Origin: Acidipila rosea | GTDB taxonomy: Bacteria; Acidobacteriota; Terriglobia; Terriglobales; Acidobacteriaceae | Direction of reading: 5' to 3' | DNA: 64,000 nt | Assembly: GCF_004339725.1 (NCBI RefSeq) | Contig: NZ_SMGK01000001.1 | Span: forward strand, 1,116,001 to 1,180,000 | Shown here: positions 1-8,740 of the stretch, in pieces | How positions within the stretch are numbered: the stretch's first letter is position 1 | How the letters are laid out: every line of letters begins with the position of its first letter | Notes under the pieces: generated by a model | The model's input: only the letters and a program-made list of their open reading frames with translations | Database searches by the model: none | Told to the model about the DNA's origin: nothing | Program-made: the position numbers and the translations under genes

Positions 1-1378
1 TCAGGTAGTAGGGCGTATCGTTGTCGGTTTCGAGCACGGCCAGATATTCGGCATCGAGATACGCATTCCTTGTCTCGCCGGGAAGGATCGTGAACAGGAA
101 ACTCAGGTCGGCGTAGTTGGTGTTCAAGAGATACAGCTTGCGGAGATTGAAGGCGTAGTTGCCGGGCACGATGGCGAAGTAAGCGTTGAGCTGGTTGTAG
201 GTCTCGGCAAACAGGCTGCCGTCGGCATTGGTGAAGACTCCCGCGAACTCACCGGCAAGTTGTTCGAGCGCCAGACGGTCTTTGCCGTAGAGCACGATGG
301 TCAGCGAGAACTCGCCCAGTTGCTGTCCATCGCCCAGCGCCCGCAGGCAATCGCCCAGGTTTTCGATGTCGGCCTGCTTCGACTCATCGACCAGCACGTC
401 GCGCGGATTGGTCTTTGCCGCATCGTTGCCCATCTGCGAGACGAAGCCGGTTTTGGCGATATTGAAGTGCCGCCTGCGCTTGTTGACCTCCTTGCGCGCC
501 TTGTCCGCTGGAAGGTGCATCCACTCCGTGCAGGCCATAAAATTTGTCGGAATCTTCAAGAGTGCATCGAGCGCGAGCGGGCGAGTCTCAGCTACGGCTT
601 CCTTCATCGTCAGTACGCGAACGAAGTGATCGCCCACCCGCAGATGATCGCGCTCCGATTCAATGTCGGAGTGGCACACCTGAAAATCGAGGAACTGCGT
701 GTGCTGGGGCCTCCCGGCAATCCGCCAGTCGTCGTAATTGAGCAGACGGCGGAAGAACCGAAACTGGCCTTCCTGATCGAGCACCTCCATCGGCGTCAGG
801 TCGCTGAGCTGTTTCATGAATGCCTGCACTTGGCTGGAGAGCCGGGCAAGATCGCGCTCGATCTGCGACCGCAACAGGCGCTTCATCCCGCGCCCGCTGA
901 ACTGTGCCTGCAGTTCATTCCAGCCGCCCGCCGGATCGCGGAACATCTGCGCCAGTGCGGCGCCAACACCGGTCTTCGACCGCGAGCCGCGAATCAGAAT
1001 GCAATAGTAGATTTCGATCTCGAAGAGCCTGTCCGCCTTGTCTTCAAAGAACTGCCGCCGCCGGTCCTGGCTGGTCTGCACAATTGGGTCATCGTATTTG
1101 GCAAATGGAATCTGTGGCCGATTCGTTTTGAACAGGTACTGGTAGACATGGAAGCCGGGGCCGAAGAGCTTGAGCGCCGCTTCCAGCCGTTTCACGGCAT
1201 ACTCCTGCTGTCCGTGATCGAGGCTCTCGTAGTCCACGCCTGTTACGTGGAGCACCATGCCGAGGTCGCCGGATTTGGTTAGGAACGCCGTGTCGTTCCA
1301 GAAGCCGTACAGGTTGAGGTGGTCGCACAGCGCGGCGGCGTCCTTCCACGGCTGGATGACCTTGTCGATGCGCAGCAT
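1..1378 (-). CDS. VirB4/TrbE-family conjugative transfer ATPase, N-terminal part (runs off left edge)
   Basis: An open frame of 459 codons reads leftward from an ATG at 1378 with no stop before the window edge, so this is the N-terminal half of a protein that is usually about 800 residues. Translation starts MLRIDKVIQPWKDAAALCDH and contains the long helical CagE/TrbE/VirB family N-terminal region. The Walker A and B motifs of VirB4 ATPases would lie beyond position 1 and cannot be checked. The start codon overlaps the stop of the VirB3 gene (TGATG), which indicates translational coupling, and the order VirB2-VirB3-VirB4 is the conserved core of type IV secretion operons. VirB4 energises pilus biogenesis and DNA transfer at the inner membrane. 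Family assignment rests on context plus sequence character, so the exact subfamily (TrbE or VirB4) is not certain. Confidence 0.85.
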   Translation of the reverse strand, partial: MLRIDKVIQPWKDAAALCDHLNLYGFWNDTAFLTKSGDLGMVLHVTGVDYESLDHGQQEYAVKRLEAALKLFGPGFHVYQYLFKTNRPQIPFAKYDDPIVQTSQDRRRQFFEDKADRLFEIEIYYCILIRGSRSKTGVGAALAQMFRDPAGGWNELQAQFSGRGMKRLLRSQIERDLARLSSQVQAFMKQLSDLTPMEVLDQEGQFRFFRRLLNYDDWRIAGRPQHTQFLDFQVCHSDIESERDHLRVGDHFVRVLTMKEAVAETRPLALDALLKIPTNFMACTEWMHLPADKARKEVNKRRRHFNIAKTGFVSQMGNDAAKTNPRDVLVDESKQADIENLGDCLRALGDGQQLGEFSLTIVLYGKDRLALEQLAGEFAGVFTNADGSLFAETYNQLNAYFAIVPGNYAFNLRKLYLLNTNYADLSFLFTILPGETRNAYLDAEYLAVLETDNDTPYYL

Positions 1379-1677
1379 CAGACCACCTCCACGCGCGGTG
1401 TGCTCTGTTTGGCCGCGTCATAGCGTGGCTTGTACCGCTCCGCCTTGGCCAGGATGCGAAGAAATGCCGGATCGGTCGCCGTCACCCAATGGCCAAACGC
1501 GTAGCCGCCCAGAAAGACAGCCAGCCCGGCCAGCAGACTGTTGAACAGGTTGAACGCGCCCACGGCCCCGACGCAGACGAAGTAGAACAGTGTCCGCTCC
1601 ACGCCCAGATAGGTGAGGGGCTTGTGCAGGCTCTTGAAGACCCGATTGCGTCGCGGGTTGTGCGTGTGTGTCTGCAT
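1378..1677 (-). CDS. VirB3/TrbD-like type IV secretion inner-membrane protein
   Basis: This 99-residue protein has a basic N-terminus (MQTHTHNPRRNRVFKSLHKP), a Pro-Leu-Thr-x-Leu-Gly-Val-Glu motif and two adjacent hydrophobic helices at about residues 28-60, the usual VirB3 layout. VirB3 is a short inner-membrane component that partners VirB4 in pilus assembly. A GAGGGG ribosome site lies about 7 nt before the ATG. It follows the pilin gene by about 55 bp, and its stop overlaps the start of the VirB4 gene by one base. Length and position fit the family well. Confidence 0.82.
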   Translation of the reverse strand: MQTHTHNPRRNRVFKSLHKPLTYLGVERTLFYFVCVGAVGAFNLFNSLLAGLAVFLGGYAFGHWVTATDPAFLRILAKAERYKPRYDAAKQSTPRVEVV

Positions 1678-1732
1678 CGAATGCCCCTCACACTTGTAGA
1701 AACTTGAATGGCGGTAGTTGTGGCCGGGGAAC

Positions 1733-2095
1733 TCAGATTCCCCAGAGCCAACTCAGGACGTTGACCGCGAGCACGGCAATGCCGGTCCCGGCGGCCACTC
1801 CCGCCAGCGCCTTCTTCGCGCCCGGCTCGCCATGCGCGAACTGGTAGCCGCCGATCACAATGGCGATCAGGCTCGCCACTCTGGCAACCGTCCCGGTGAA
1901 GAGGAGCTGGAGCGCGGTGAATCCCGTATCGAAGGGCGAGCCGCTCTGCGCAATAGCGGCGATGGGGAAGAGAAGCGGCAGCGCAGCCATCAGAATCGTC
2001 GGCCACCAGCGGCAGCGATGTTTTTCAGACAGCGCTTCCGAAGACTTCCTGCCCGGCTTCTGAGTGTGGCATTCGGAAATTCTTTGCGGAATCAT
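1733..2095 (-). CDS. VirB2/TrbC-family conjugative pilin precursor
   Basis: A 120-residue protein with a basic N-terminal part, a hydrophobic signal segment ending near a predicted cleavage site (PLLFPIAAIAQ), and two hydrophobic helices separated by a short charged loop (GEPGAKKA), as in VirB2/TrbC pilins. These are exported, cleaved and polymerised into the conjugative pilus. I chose the ATG at 2095 rather than an in-frame TTG six codons earlier because a GGAGG site (2101-2105) sits exactly 5 nt upstream of this ATG. It is the first gene of the transfer operon. The palindromic operator-like region at 2160-2190 lies about 65 bp upstream. Confidence 0.85.
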   Translation of the reverse strand: MIPQRISECHTQKPGRKSSEALSEKHRCRWWPTILMAALPLLFPIAAIAQSGSPFDTGFTALQLLFTGTVARVASLIAIVIGGYQFAHGEPGAKKALAGVAAGTGIAVLAVNVLSWLWGI

Positions 2096-2159
2096 TGGCA
2101 CCTCCGACGGCAAGGAATGTTGCCGTCATGTGCCAAAAGTTAGCGCCGCTTTTCTGCTC

Positions 2160-2206
2160 TGTCCAAGACTTCTTGTCTATGGCGCCATAGACCGCAGCTA
2201 TGGCCA
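2160..2206 (-). promoter_or_regulatory. Operator-like inverted repeats upstream of the pilin operon
   Basis: A perfect 18-bp palindrome (GTCTATGGCGCCATAGAC) lies at 2174-2191, next to a second CCATAG...CTATGG inverted pair at 2185-2203. Read on the minus strand, about 30 bases here match the sequence at 7100-7129 at 27 of 30 positions. A TTGGAC hexamer at the downstream edge could act as a -35 box, with CTAACT 17 nt further on, but that promoter is weak. A regulator encoded on the element probably binds both copies (inference). Confidence 0.6.
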
Positions 2207-2435
2207 AATGGGCATGTCTGCATGATGACCGAGCCATCGCTGAACTCCACATGGAGACGGGTCGATGGTAGGTTTACTTCGTTTCAATTTGCGATTTAGT
2301 GTCAAGCGAGAATCATTCCCAGTGACATCGGCGCTTTTCAGGAGTCATCCATAAAAAACGAGAACTTGAGCACAATCGCCCGAGTGAAACCAGCGACCCA
2401 AAAACCTGGGCGCTCGCCCTCTGCATCCCACGCCG

Positions 2436-5400
2436 TTACTGAACGTTCACTATCGTCAGCTGGCCTCCCTCGGTTGCAAACGCCGTGGTTCCGTCCGGTG
2501 TAGTCGAAACAGAGGAAAACAGGCCCGCTGCATATTGTTTCGTGGTAGTTGGCAGGGTTGCACTTGCCTCGATAACCGGATTTTGCGGGTGGTAGCCGTC
2601 GATTACGTAGAAAGTGCCGGAAGCAAGGACATACGCAAGATGTGTTTGGTCCGAGTACGTGGCGGAATAGGCGAGCAGCGATTGAATGACTGGTGAACTC
2701 TTAAACGTTAGTGCTCCAACGACCAAGGGCGAACTGACGTTTGTCAAGTCGAAGATCGTAGCGCCGCTCGGGCCGACAAGGAGTACTGTACGCGACCCGA
2801 TATAGACGCCATTCGCGAACCCGCCCGCGCCATTCGGAGCGCCAGACACGGTGGAATTCTGGCTGCTCATCGTGACTGCCCCCAGCGAACCAGACGAAAG
2901 ATCGACTACCCACACGTCGCGTTGACCGAACATCACCAGCTGTTTGCCGTCAGGTGAGATTGCCATGTAATCTACCTGATACCCATTAAGCGAAATCTGC
3001 GACACGGATGTCATCGAGGATGGCACCGTCACGTTGAACTGAGTGATTCTGCTACATGAATCGGAGACATACGCTTGCGTCTGGTCTGGTGAGAGGACGA
3101 CCGACATAGCCTGGCAGCTAGTCGAAGCAGCCCCAATGAACGCGGGTGCCGCTGGATCCGCCAGATTGAATCCCTGCAAATAGCCTTGACTATCCGCGAT
3201 AAATGCCGTGTTTGTCGTCCCAGAATAGGCCACTTGGTAATAGCCGGCCCAGCTATAGGGGGCATATATCTGAGAGGTATGCCCCTCAGCAGCAGGACTA
3301 GTGGGAGTCGAAAGAGAGAAGGTGTACAGTCCGCCATCTCCTGAGCTGACGCTGCACGATAGCGTTACGCTACAGCTATCAAAGCTGGTAACTAACAACG
3401 TCTTTCCATCAGACGTGACCTGGCTCGAAGATGGGATTCCAATCTGGTTGAGGGAGCCCGCAACACTGACGTTCAAACCCTTTACCGCGACCTGGGCCGA
3501 CCCGGGGGTCGGGCCGGAAATTTGCTCCGTGGCTGTGATGTTCGCAGTCCCTGGGTTTCTAGTTGCCGTAACGGTCGCCAGCCCCACGGATTGGAGTGTC
3601 CCAGTTGGAACCGGGACTCCGCTTGCCGGTACGAACGCTACGTTTTCGTCGTCGCTCGCCCAACTCCATTGGAAGGTGGAGGAGCGCAATAAATGCGAGT
3701 TGGAATCGTAAGCCCCCGCCGTGAGGCTGTCCGATGCGTCGATTGGGAGCGTAAGGGACGACGGCGTGACCTGAACTTTGTCGATGGGATCTTTGCTTCC
3801 GACCGAAATGTTAAATGGACTGAAAGGTCCGGCACCCGGCTGATTCTTGTTCGTCTGCGGCTCGGAATCGAAGTTCAGCACGGCCGTGGCGGTTACATCC
3901 ACCGGGAGCCCGTTAAAGAAGCTGGTGACCGACGTGGCCGCGGAGGAAAGGTATTGGGAGACTTTACTCGCGTCTCCGGTAATTTGGCAGACATCATCCA
4001 ACACTTGCAGGCCGACTCCGAGGTTGACACAAGCAGTGGTAATGGCAGTTGATGCGGGCGTCGCCTCGGGAAAAAACGCATCAAGGGTGTACGACAGCCC
4101 TGCGCACATGGCAGTGCCCAAAGCCTTATATGGCGTTCCTTCCGCCGCCGATACTAACTCCGCTTGATTTAGAGCTTTGCATGTCGACTGAAGTGGTTGC
4201 ACGGTGGACTGCACCAGATCGTCGACGGTTTGCAGACTTGGAACTGAGGTGCCGGTTGGAAGGTGGGCTTGATACACACCATTCCCGTTGAGGTCGGCCC
4301 GTATTGAACCTCCAAGAAAGGTGCCGCTTTCCGTGATGTCGACAGTCGCATCGTTTTCCGGCAGATCGTCGTAGCTTGTCACGTTGACCGTAACCAGCGA
4401 AGGATCGCTGGCCGCAGCCGCATTTTGTTCCTTCCGCAGGTTCTGTCTGGTCCGCTTTGCCGCCGCTGCAACGGCGCGCGCGGCAGTCGTACCGGAGGAG
4501 GAACCGAATGGTGCGGTAAATACAAAACTGTCATCGCTTGAGAATGCGGTCACGGTGGGTGGAGCTGCGTTCGAGGGCCAAAGGATGGCAAACTCACTTC
4601 CATCCGACATTCGAAAGTCCACTGGGAGTTCCTGCTGATCGAACAGAACGGTTTGTGAGGTGCCGTTCGGATGAGTGATTTGCGCGGAAGTGATCGTGCT
4701 GAGGTCCCCATTGGCGTTTCGCGTGCCGTTGTATTGAACGACGCTCCCGTCTGTGTCTCGAAAAGAAACCAAGCGGCTGGCTGTTATATCGTCCACCACG
4801 GTAAATCCTGAGTTGTTTGGCGAGACGGTCAGCATGGACGAACCCGACATATTCGCGCTCGACGCCGTGATCGTGGTGGAACCCGCGGCAAGGGCGGAAG
4901 CAACACCTGCCGCTGAGATCGAGGCGGAACCCGGTGTCGAGGAACTCCAACTGACCGAGCCGGTAATGTCCGCGGTGCTGCCGTCGTTGTAGCTGCCTAT
5001 GGCTTCAAATTGCTGGGCACTCCCGAGATATAAAGTCAACCCCTGCGGTAATACTTTAACGGCGGTTAGTGCTTTCGCACTGACCATCAGCCCAGCTGAC
5101 CCGGTAACGCCCGACAGCGAAGCCGTGATTGTGTCCGTGCCTGCAGACACGGCAGCTGCCAATCCCGCATTGGAGACAGTAGCGATAGATGGGTTCGAAG
5201 AACTCCAGATCGCAGAATTGGTAACATCTTGAGTTGACCCATCACTCAGGGTTGCCGTTGCTGTGAGTTGCTGGGTCTGCCCGGCATTTAATGTGACGTT
5301 AGCGGGTGTAATCGCAATCGACTGGAGAGTGGGCGTGGATTGGGTCTTTCCGCCCGAGTTGCCAGCCGAGCCACCGTTACCGCATCCCGGCAACAGAACG

Positions 5401-5450
5401 TAGAACTCGGCCACGAGCACGAGTATTCCAAGCCTAACCAAGGCTTTCAT
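2436..5450 (-). CDS. Secreted lipoprotein with Big_2 Ig-like domains and C-terminal beta-propeller
   Basis: From the ATG at 5450 the protein has a lipoprotein signal peptide (MKALVRLGILVLVAEFYV) and a lipobox LLPGC with Cys23. I preferred this start to an ATG nine codons upstream because it gives a clean signal peptide and has GAGG about 10 nt before it. Two Big_2-type bacterial Ig-like domains follow (about residues 40-125 and 128-215; motifs SIAITPANVTLNAGQTQQL and AVKVLPQGLTLYLG). A middle region is unrecognised, a third Ig-like domain lies near 560-650, and a C-terminal YVTN/WD40-like beta-propeller carries repeated LSPDQTQAYVSD and ISPDGKQLVMFG motifs. About 1004 residues in all. It lies as cargo between the transfer genes and the lysR/int end of the element, and its base composition looks less GC-rich than the chromosome beyond the tRNA. 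Likely a surface or adhesive protein; substrate unknown. Confidence 0.8.
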   Translation of the reverse strand: MKALVRLGILVLVAEFYVLLPGCGNGGSAGNSGGKTQSTPTLQSIAITPANVTLNAGQTQQLTATATLSDGSTQDVTNSAIWSSSNPSIATVSNAGLAAAVSAGTDTITASLSGVTGSAGLMVSAKALTAVKVLPQGLTLYLGSAQQFEAIGSYNDGSTADITGSVSWSSSTPGSASISAAGVASALAAGSTTITASSANMSGSSMLTVSPNNSGFTVVDDITASRLVSFRDTDGSVVQYNGTRNANGDLSTITSAQITHPNGTSQTVLFDQQELPVDFRMSDGSEFAILWPSNAAPPTVTAFSSDDSFVFTAPFGSSSGTTAARAVAAAAKRTRQNLRKEQNAAAASDPSLVTVNVTSYDDLPENDATVDITESGTFLGGSIRADLNGNGVYQAHLPTGTSVPSLQTVDDLVQSTVQPLQSTCKALNQAELVSAAEGTPYKALGTAMCAGLSYTLDAFFPEATPASTAITTACVNLGVGLQVLDDVCQITGDASKVSQYLSSAATSVTSFFNGLPVDVTATAVLNFDSEPQTNKNQPGAGPFSPFNISVGSKDPIDKVQVTPSSLTLPIDASDSLTAGAYDSNSHLLRSSTFQWSWASDDENVAFVPASGVPVPTGTLQSVGLATVTATRNPGTANITATEQISGPTPGSAQVAVKGLNVSVAGSLNQIGIPSSSQVTSDGKTLLVTSFDSCSVTLSCSVSSGDGGLYTFSLSTPTSPAAEGHTSQIYAPYSWAGYYQVAYSGTTNTAFIADSQGYLQGFNLADPAAPAFIGAASTSCQAMSVVLSPDQTQAYVSDSCSRITQFNVTVPSSMTSVSQISLNGYQVDYMAISPDGKQLVMFGQRDVWVVDLSSGSLGAVTMSSQNSTVSGAPNGAGGFANGVYIGSRTVLLVGPSGATIFDLTNVSSPLVVGALTFKSSPVIQSLLAYSATYSDQTHLAYVLASGTFYVIDGYHPQNPVIEASATLPTTTKQYAAGLFSSVSTTPDGTTAFATEGGQLTIVNVQ

Positions 5451-5920
5451 GTCGTTCAACCTCGCGCACGGCACCATTTAGAAGAATATCTTCACCAATC
5501 TCGGCGGTCCGGCCGAGGCACAACTCATTCAATTGAATGAGCACGAGAGGCATCAGTAATCCCTTTGAGGAAGTAAGAGATGGCCGTAGGAGTAACGGCG
5601 AAAAAATTTTAGCATGAGCGCGTAAGCTTGTCAAGCGGCAGGAAGAGGCGCTTGACTGAGTTCTGGTGGTTGGGTGACCTCATGGCTCTCCGCTTCATCG
5701 GCTCGTAGACAAGCTGGCCAACTGAGATTTCCGATCATTCCTGCATGCAACAGCTGATGTTCGTAATGAGCAGCAGCTGGCAACAGCCAAACAGGATGAA
5801 GAGGAAGGCTCTGATTCGTCCCTTACGAGTCGGCCAGTGTCCACCGATCTGTCCACGCGCGATCTCGGTTGACGCCCGTTAACGGGGCGATGCACTCATC
5901 GAGGAGCCGCACCTAATTGC
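5451..5920. other. Intergenic stretch, no supported gene
   Basis: About 470 bp between the lipoprotein start and the lysR stop. It contains short frames with no recognisable family or ribosome site. The only visible structure is an AT-rich patch (gaaaaaattttagc) near 5602. It presumably carries the promoter for the lipoprotein gene, but I cannot place clear -35/-10 boxes. Confidence 0.4.
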
Positions 5921-6874
5921 TCACGCAAGCAACGTCAACTGAAGATAATTCGTCTGTTTCTTGCGCGGAGTGTGTTTGGCGGGCTTGATGCCATTCGCTT
6001 TCCTAAAATGACGAATCAGTATCGGCAGCGCGGGGTGCTCCGCCCAAACGGGATGCACGAACGCCGTGTCCGCGCTCCAGTTGACGTTTGCTATGGGCCT
6101 CGTCGCGAGACTTGAATCGAGCGGCGTTTTCTGATCGATCAGCGCCACCCCGCTCCCGCTCTGAACCATCCACTGAATATCTGTGGGTGTCGTGGCCAGG
6201 CAGGAGACCTCTGGCGTTATTCCGATCTCTCCCAGCATTTCCATCAGGCGAGTGTGCGCCTCGGGATGCGCCTCAGGATTGCGGAATATCTTCAGCCTCT
6301 TCGCAAGCACTAACGGCTGAATCTCCATTTGCCGCGCCAGCGGATCATCGGCGCGCATGCAGACGACCAATGGAGCCGACGCAACCGACTCCACTGTCCA
6401 CTGGTCGCCGCTGATGGGAAGAGGAAGCACCGCCGCGTCGAGGCTTTTCTCCTCCATGCGCCGAAGAAGCTGCGCCGGATCGCCGCCGGAGAATTGCATC
6501 GGACAGCCAGGAAACAGGCTGGCGTAGGCATCACTCAGAGAGCGCAGAATCTCCTGCTGCACAAAGCAAGAGAAGCCGATTCTCAAGGGTGGAATCTCTC
6601 CGCAATGGACTGCGCGGGCGGCCTGGATGATCTCGTTTCTCGACTTCACCGCTTCGATCGCATAGGAAACGATCATTTGCCCGGCGGCTGTGACATGCAC
6701 ACCGTCGTGATGGCGCACGAAGATCTGAATGCCGATGCCGTCTTCGAGGTCCTTGATCTGCTTGCTGAGTGAGGGCTGCGCCAGAAAGAGCCGCTCGGCG
6801 GCGCGCGTAAAATTCAATGTTTCCGCGATGGCCGCGATGTACTTCAGGTGGCGAAACTCGACAAGATCGAACAT
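5921..6874 (-). CDS. LysR-family transcriptional regulator
   Basis: A 317-residue protein when started at the ATG at 6874 (MFDLVEFRHLKYIAAIAETL). An upstream in-frame start would add 48 residues with no family similarity, and LysR proteins are usually about 300 residues, so the shorter form is preferred. The N-terminal winged helix-turn-helix is typical (NFTRAAERLFLAQPSLSKQI, residues about 23-42). The rest is the periplasmic-binding-fold effector domain, with the segment PPLRIGFSCFVQQEIL opening it at about residue 93. It is transcribed away from the xis/int genes, and the shared intergenic region holds three copies of a CCATAGACAG-type repeat. It probably controls element genes, possibly including the pilin operon, which has the same repeat upstream. 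The inducer is unknown. Confidence 0.9.
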   Translation of the reverse strand: MFDLVEFRHLKYIAAIAETLNFTRAAERLFLAQPSLSKQIKDLEDGIGIQIFVRHHDGVHVTAAGQMIVSYAIEAVKSRNEIIQAARAVHCGEIPPLRIGFSCFVQQEILRSLSDAYASLFPGCPMQFSGGDPAQLLRRMEEKSLDAAVLPLPISGDQWTVESVASAPLVVCMRADDPLARQMEIQPLVLAKRLKIFRNPEAHPEAHTRLMEMLGEIGITPEVSCLATTPTDIQWMVQSGSGVALIDQKTPLDSSLATRPIANVNWSADTAFVHPVWAEHPALPILIRHFRKANGIKPAKHTPRKKQTNYLQLTLLA

Positions 6875-7030
6875 GCCTCGGCACTCCAAAACCGAAGGCA
6901 GCGCGCAAAGAACTTCAGAAAATGCAGATCGAACTTCTTGTTTCCATCTTTTCTGCTCCAGATTCGATGAGCTTTCTGTCGCTGTCAATCGGGCACTTTT
7001 TTGTTCCCCGACTTGCAACGCGCAGATGCG

Positions 7031-7129
7031 GCCATAGACAGAAGCTATCGCACCCCCCTCAAAACGCCGTATTTTCGGGCCTGTCCATAGACAGAAGGCA
7101 TGGCGCCATAGACAGGAAGTATTGGACGG
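7031..7129 (+). promoter_or_regulatory. Repeated CCATAGACAG(G)AAG sites between lysR and xis
   Basis: Three direct copies of the same motif start at 7032, 7085 and 7106 (CCATAGACAGAAG, CCATAGACAGAAG, CCATAGACAGGAAG), spaced 53 and 21 bp. The third is preceded by ATGGCG and is followed by a TTGGAC hexamer, making the block at 7100-7129. That block matches the minus strand at 2160-2190 in 27 of 30 bases. The 304-bp divergent region therefore looks like the control region for lysR (leftward) and xis (rightward). Which protein binds is inference; LysR or the excisionase-like protein are the local candidates. Confidence 0.65.
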
Positions 7130-7178
7130 GTAGCAACGGTCAGTTCAGGCTTTCTATATCACGACTGTGAGGTGCTGT

Positions 7179-7403
7179 ATGGAAAAGAAGTCTGCAGGGT
7201 CGGTGAGATCGCGGACGAATCGTCCAGTTCATCTTGAGCCCTTGTATGACAGCCATGAAGTAGCGGCTCAATACAGAATTTCCGAAAAGAGTCTGCATCG
7301 CTGGGCGCGCATGGGAATGATCCCCGCCGTGAAATGCGGTAGGCTGTGGCGCTTTCGCAAGTCCGCAATCGATCGGTGGATGAACTCCAGGATTGCCAGC
7401 TAA
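7179..7403 (+). CDS. Excisionase-like helix-turn-helix protein (HTH_17/MerR-like)
   Basis: A 74-residue DNA-binding protein. The core YDSHEVAAQYRISEKSLHRW, then MGMIPAVKCGRLWRFRKSAIDRW, is the HTH_17 excisionase pattern: helix-turn-helix followed by the beta wing with a conserved Gly-Arg-x-x-Arg-Phe. The ATG at 7179 is preferred over a GTG four codons earlier because a GAGGTG site precedes it. It sits 85 bp upstream of the integrase gene in the same direction. That is the usual place for a recombination directionality factor that favours excision of an integrated element, though some members are simple regulators. Confidence 0.82.
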   Translation: MEKKSAGSVRSRTNRPVHLEPLYDSHEVAAQYRISEKSLHRWARMGMIPAVKCGRLWRFRKSAIDRWMNSRIAS

Positions 7404-7488
7404 AAGACGCGCAAAACCGATAGCGGAGCGTACGGGGATGAGCTACGCTTGAAATGAGCCACCCGTTTCCGCTGACAGGAGAATATCC

Positions 7489-8646
7489 ATGAAGCGGATT
7501 CGCTTTCAGCAAGGTTCATTGAGGCTCTACGAGCGCGCAGCAGGCGATCAGGTCTGGGAGTACCGCTGGTATGAAACACAACTGGACGGTACACGCAGAC
7601 GACGCAGTTGCATCATCGGTTCTCGTCACGAGTATCCGACCGATGCATTGGCGCAGAAAGCGGTTGTGGCTCTTAGGGCAAGCATCAACGCGGAAACCCC
7701 GCGCGCACAAATTGACGCGATCAGTTTCAGTACGCTGACGCAGCACTATCGCGAAAAGGAACTGTGCGAGGGCGGAAATAAAACCTTTGCCACGATTCGG
7801 ACGAATGAAGGCTATCTGGAACGCTGGATTCTTCCACGGTGGTCTTCCTACCGATTGAAGGATGTGAAAGCAGTCATAGTTGAAGAATGGCTGAAGTCAC
7901 TTCCGCTGGCAAACGGCAGCAAGGCAAAAATACGCAACCTCATGCACGCCATCTTCAATCACGCTATTCGTTGGGAGTGGCACGACAAGAACCCCATTAC
8001 GCATGTCCGCCAAAGCGCGAAGCGGCAGAGGGTTCCGCTTGTGTTGAACATCGAGCAACTCAAGTCGCTGCTTGAATATCTCAAGGAGCCGGGCAAGACC
8101 GCCGTGCTTCTCGACATTCTCACTGGACTCCGGGTAAGCGAGTTGCTCGCGCTAAAGTGGTCGGACGTGGATTTCGAGAACCTCGAACTGCATGTTACCC
8201 GTTCCATTTCGCTCCAGCGCGTCGGCCCCTGCAAGACGGAAGCATCGCAGAAACCGGTTCCGCTCGATCCCGAGCTGGCCGAGGTTCTGCTCTTGTGGCG
8301 CAGACGGTCGCCTTACCCGATGGACGACGATTGGGTCTTTGCCAGTCCGGCCAGCAAGGGCGAGCTTCCGTACTGGTCCTACTCCCTTTTCCGGGTGTAC
8401 ATTCGGCCGGCCCTCAAGGCGGCAGGAATCACGGGCAAAGTGGGATGGCATACCTTCCGTCATTCGTTTGCGACGATTCTGAAATCGCACGGGGAGGACG
8501 TGAAGACGGTGCAGGAGCTGCTGCGGCACGCGAACAGCAGCGTCACGATGAACCTCTATGCGCAGGCCGTCACCGACATCAAGCGCAGCGCGCAGAGCAA
8601 GGTTGCACGGCTGGTGTTTGAGCCGAAAAAGGGGAATTCGGAATGA
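7489..8646 (+). CDS. Tyrosine recombinase (phage/ICE integrase)
   Basis: A 385-residue site-specific recombinase. The N-terminal SAM-like, DNA-binding domain covers about residues 65-160 and the catalytic domain about 175-375. All signature residues are visible: Arg215 (ILTGLRVSELLAL), His321 and Arg324 (WHTFRHSFATIL), His347 (LLRHANSSVTMNLYAQ) and the nucleophile Tyr357. The gene ends 69 bp before the 3' end of tRNA-Glu, the standard geometry for an element that integrates into a tRNA 3' end. Together with the excisionase-like gene just upstream and the VirB genes further left, it identifies this side as one end of an integrative conjugative element. It appears intact and so probably functional. 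Confidence 0.95.
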   Translation: MKRIRFQQGSLRLYERAAGDQVWEYRWYETQLDGTRRRRSCIIGSRHEYPTDALAQKAVVALRASINAETPRAQIDAISFSTLTQHYREKELCEGGNKTFATIRTNEGYLERWILPRWSSYRLKDVKAVIVEEWLKSLPLANGSKAKIRNLMHAIFNHAIRWEWHDKNPITHVRQSAKRQRVPLVLNIEQLKSLLEYLKEPGKTAVLLDILTGLRVSELLALKWSDVDFENLELHVTRSISLQRVGPCKTEASQKPVPLDPELAEVLLLWRRRSPYPMDDDWVFASPASKGELPYWSYSLFRVYIRPALKAAGITGKVGWHTFRHSFATILKSHGEDVKTVQELLRHANSSVTMNLYAQAVTDIKRSAQSKVARLVFEPKKGNSE

Positions 8647-8715
8647 TCGCCGTCTTATTGGACGTTATCGGACGGCAATCAAATTGGAGATTATCTTGTA
8701 AGTCTTTTGTTTTGT

Positions 8716-8740
8716 TGGCGTCCCCGACGGGATTTGAACC
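8716..8740. other. Probable attachment site at the tRNA-Glu 3' end
   Basis: Tyrosine integrases of this kind usually recombine within the 3' half of a tRNA and leave the gene intact at one junction. The element lies directly on the 3' side of this complete tRNA-Glu, with int 69 bp away. The exact crossover core cannot be set without the other junction, which lies left of the window; a direct repeat of this 3' segment is expected there. Confidence 0.55.

Noticed and set aside
260..1282. 340-residue plus-strand open frame
   Set aside because: It is antisense to the VirB4-like gene, which has clear family character, overlaps the VirB3 stop and stays open to the edge. The frame encodes no recognisable motif.
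5695..5895. 66-residue minus-strand frame between the lipoprotein and lysR
   Set aside because: Ser/Arg-rich, no start signal and no recognisable family.
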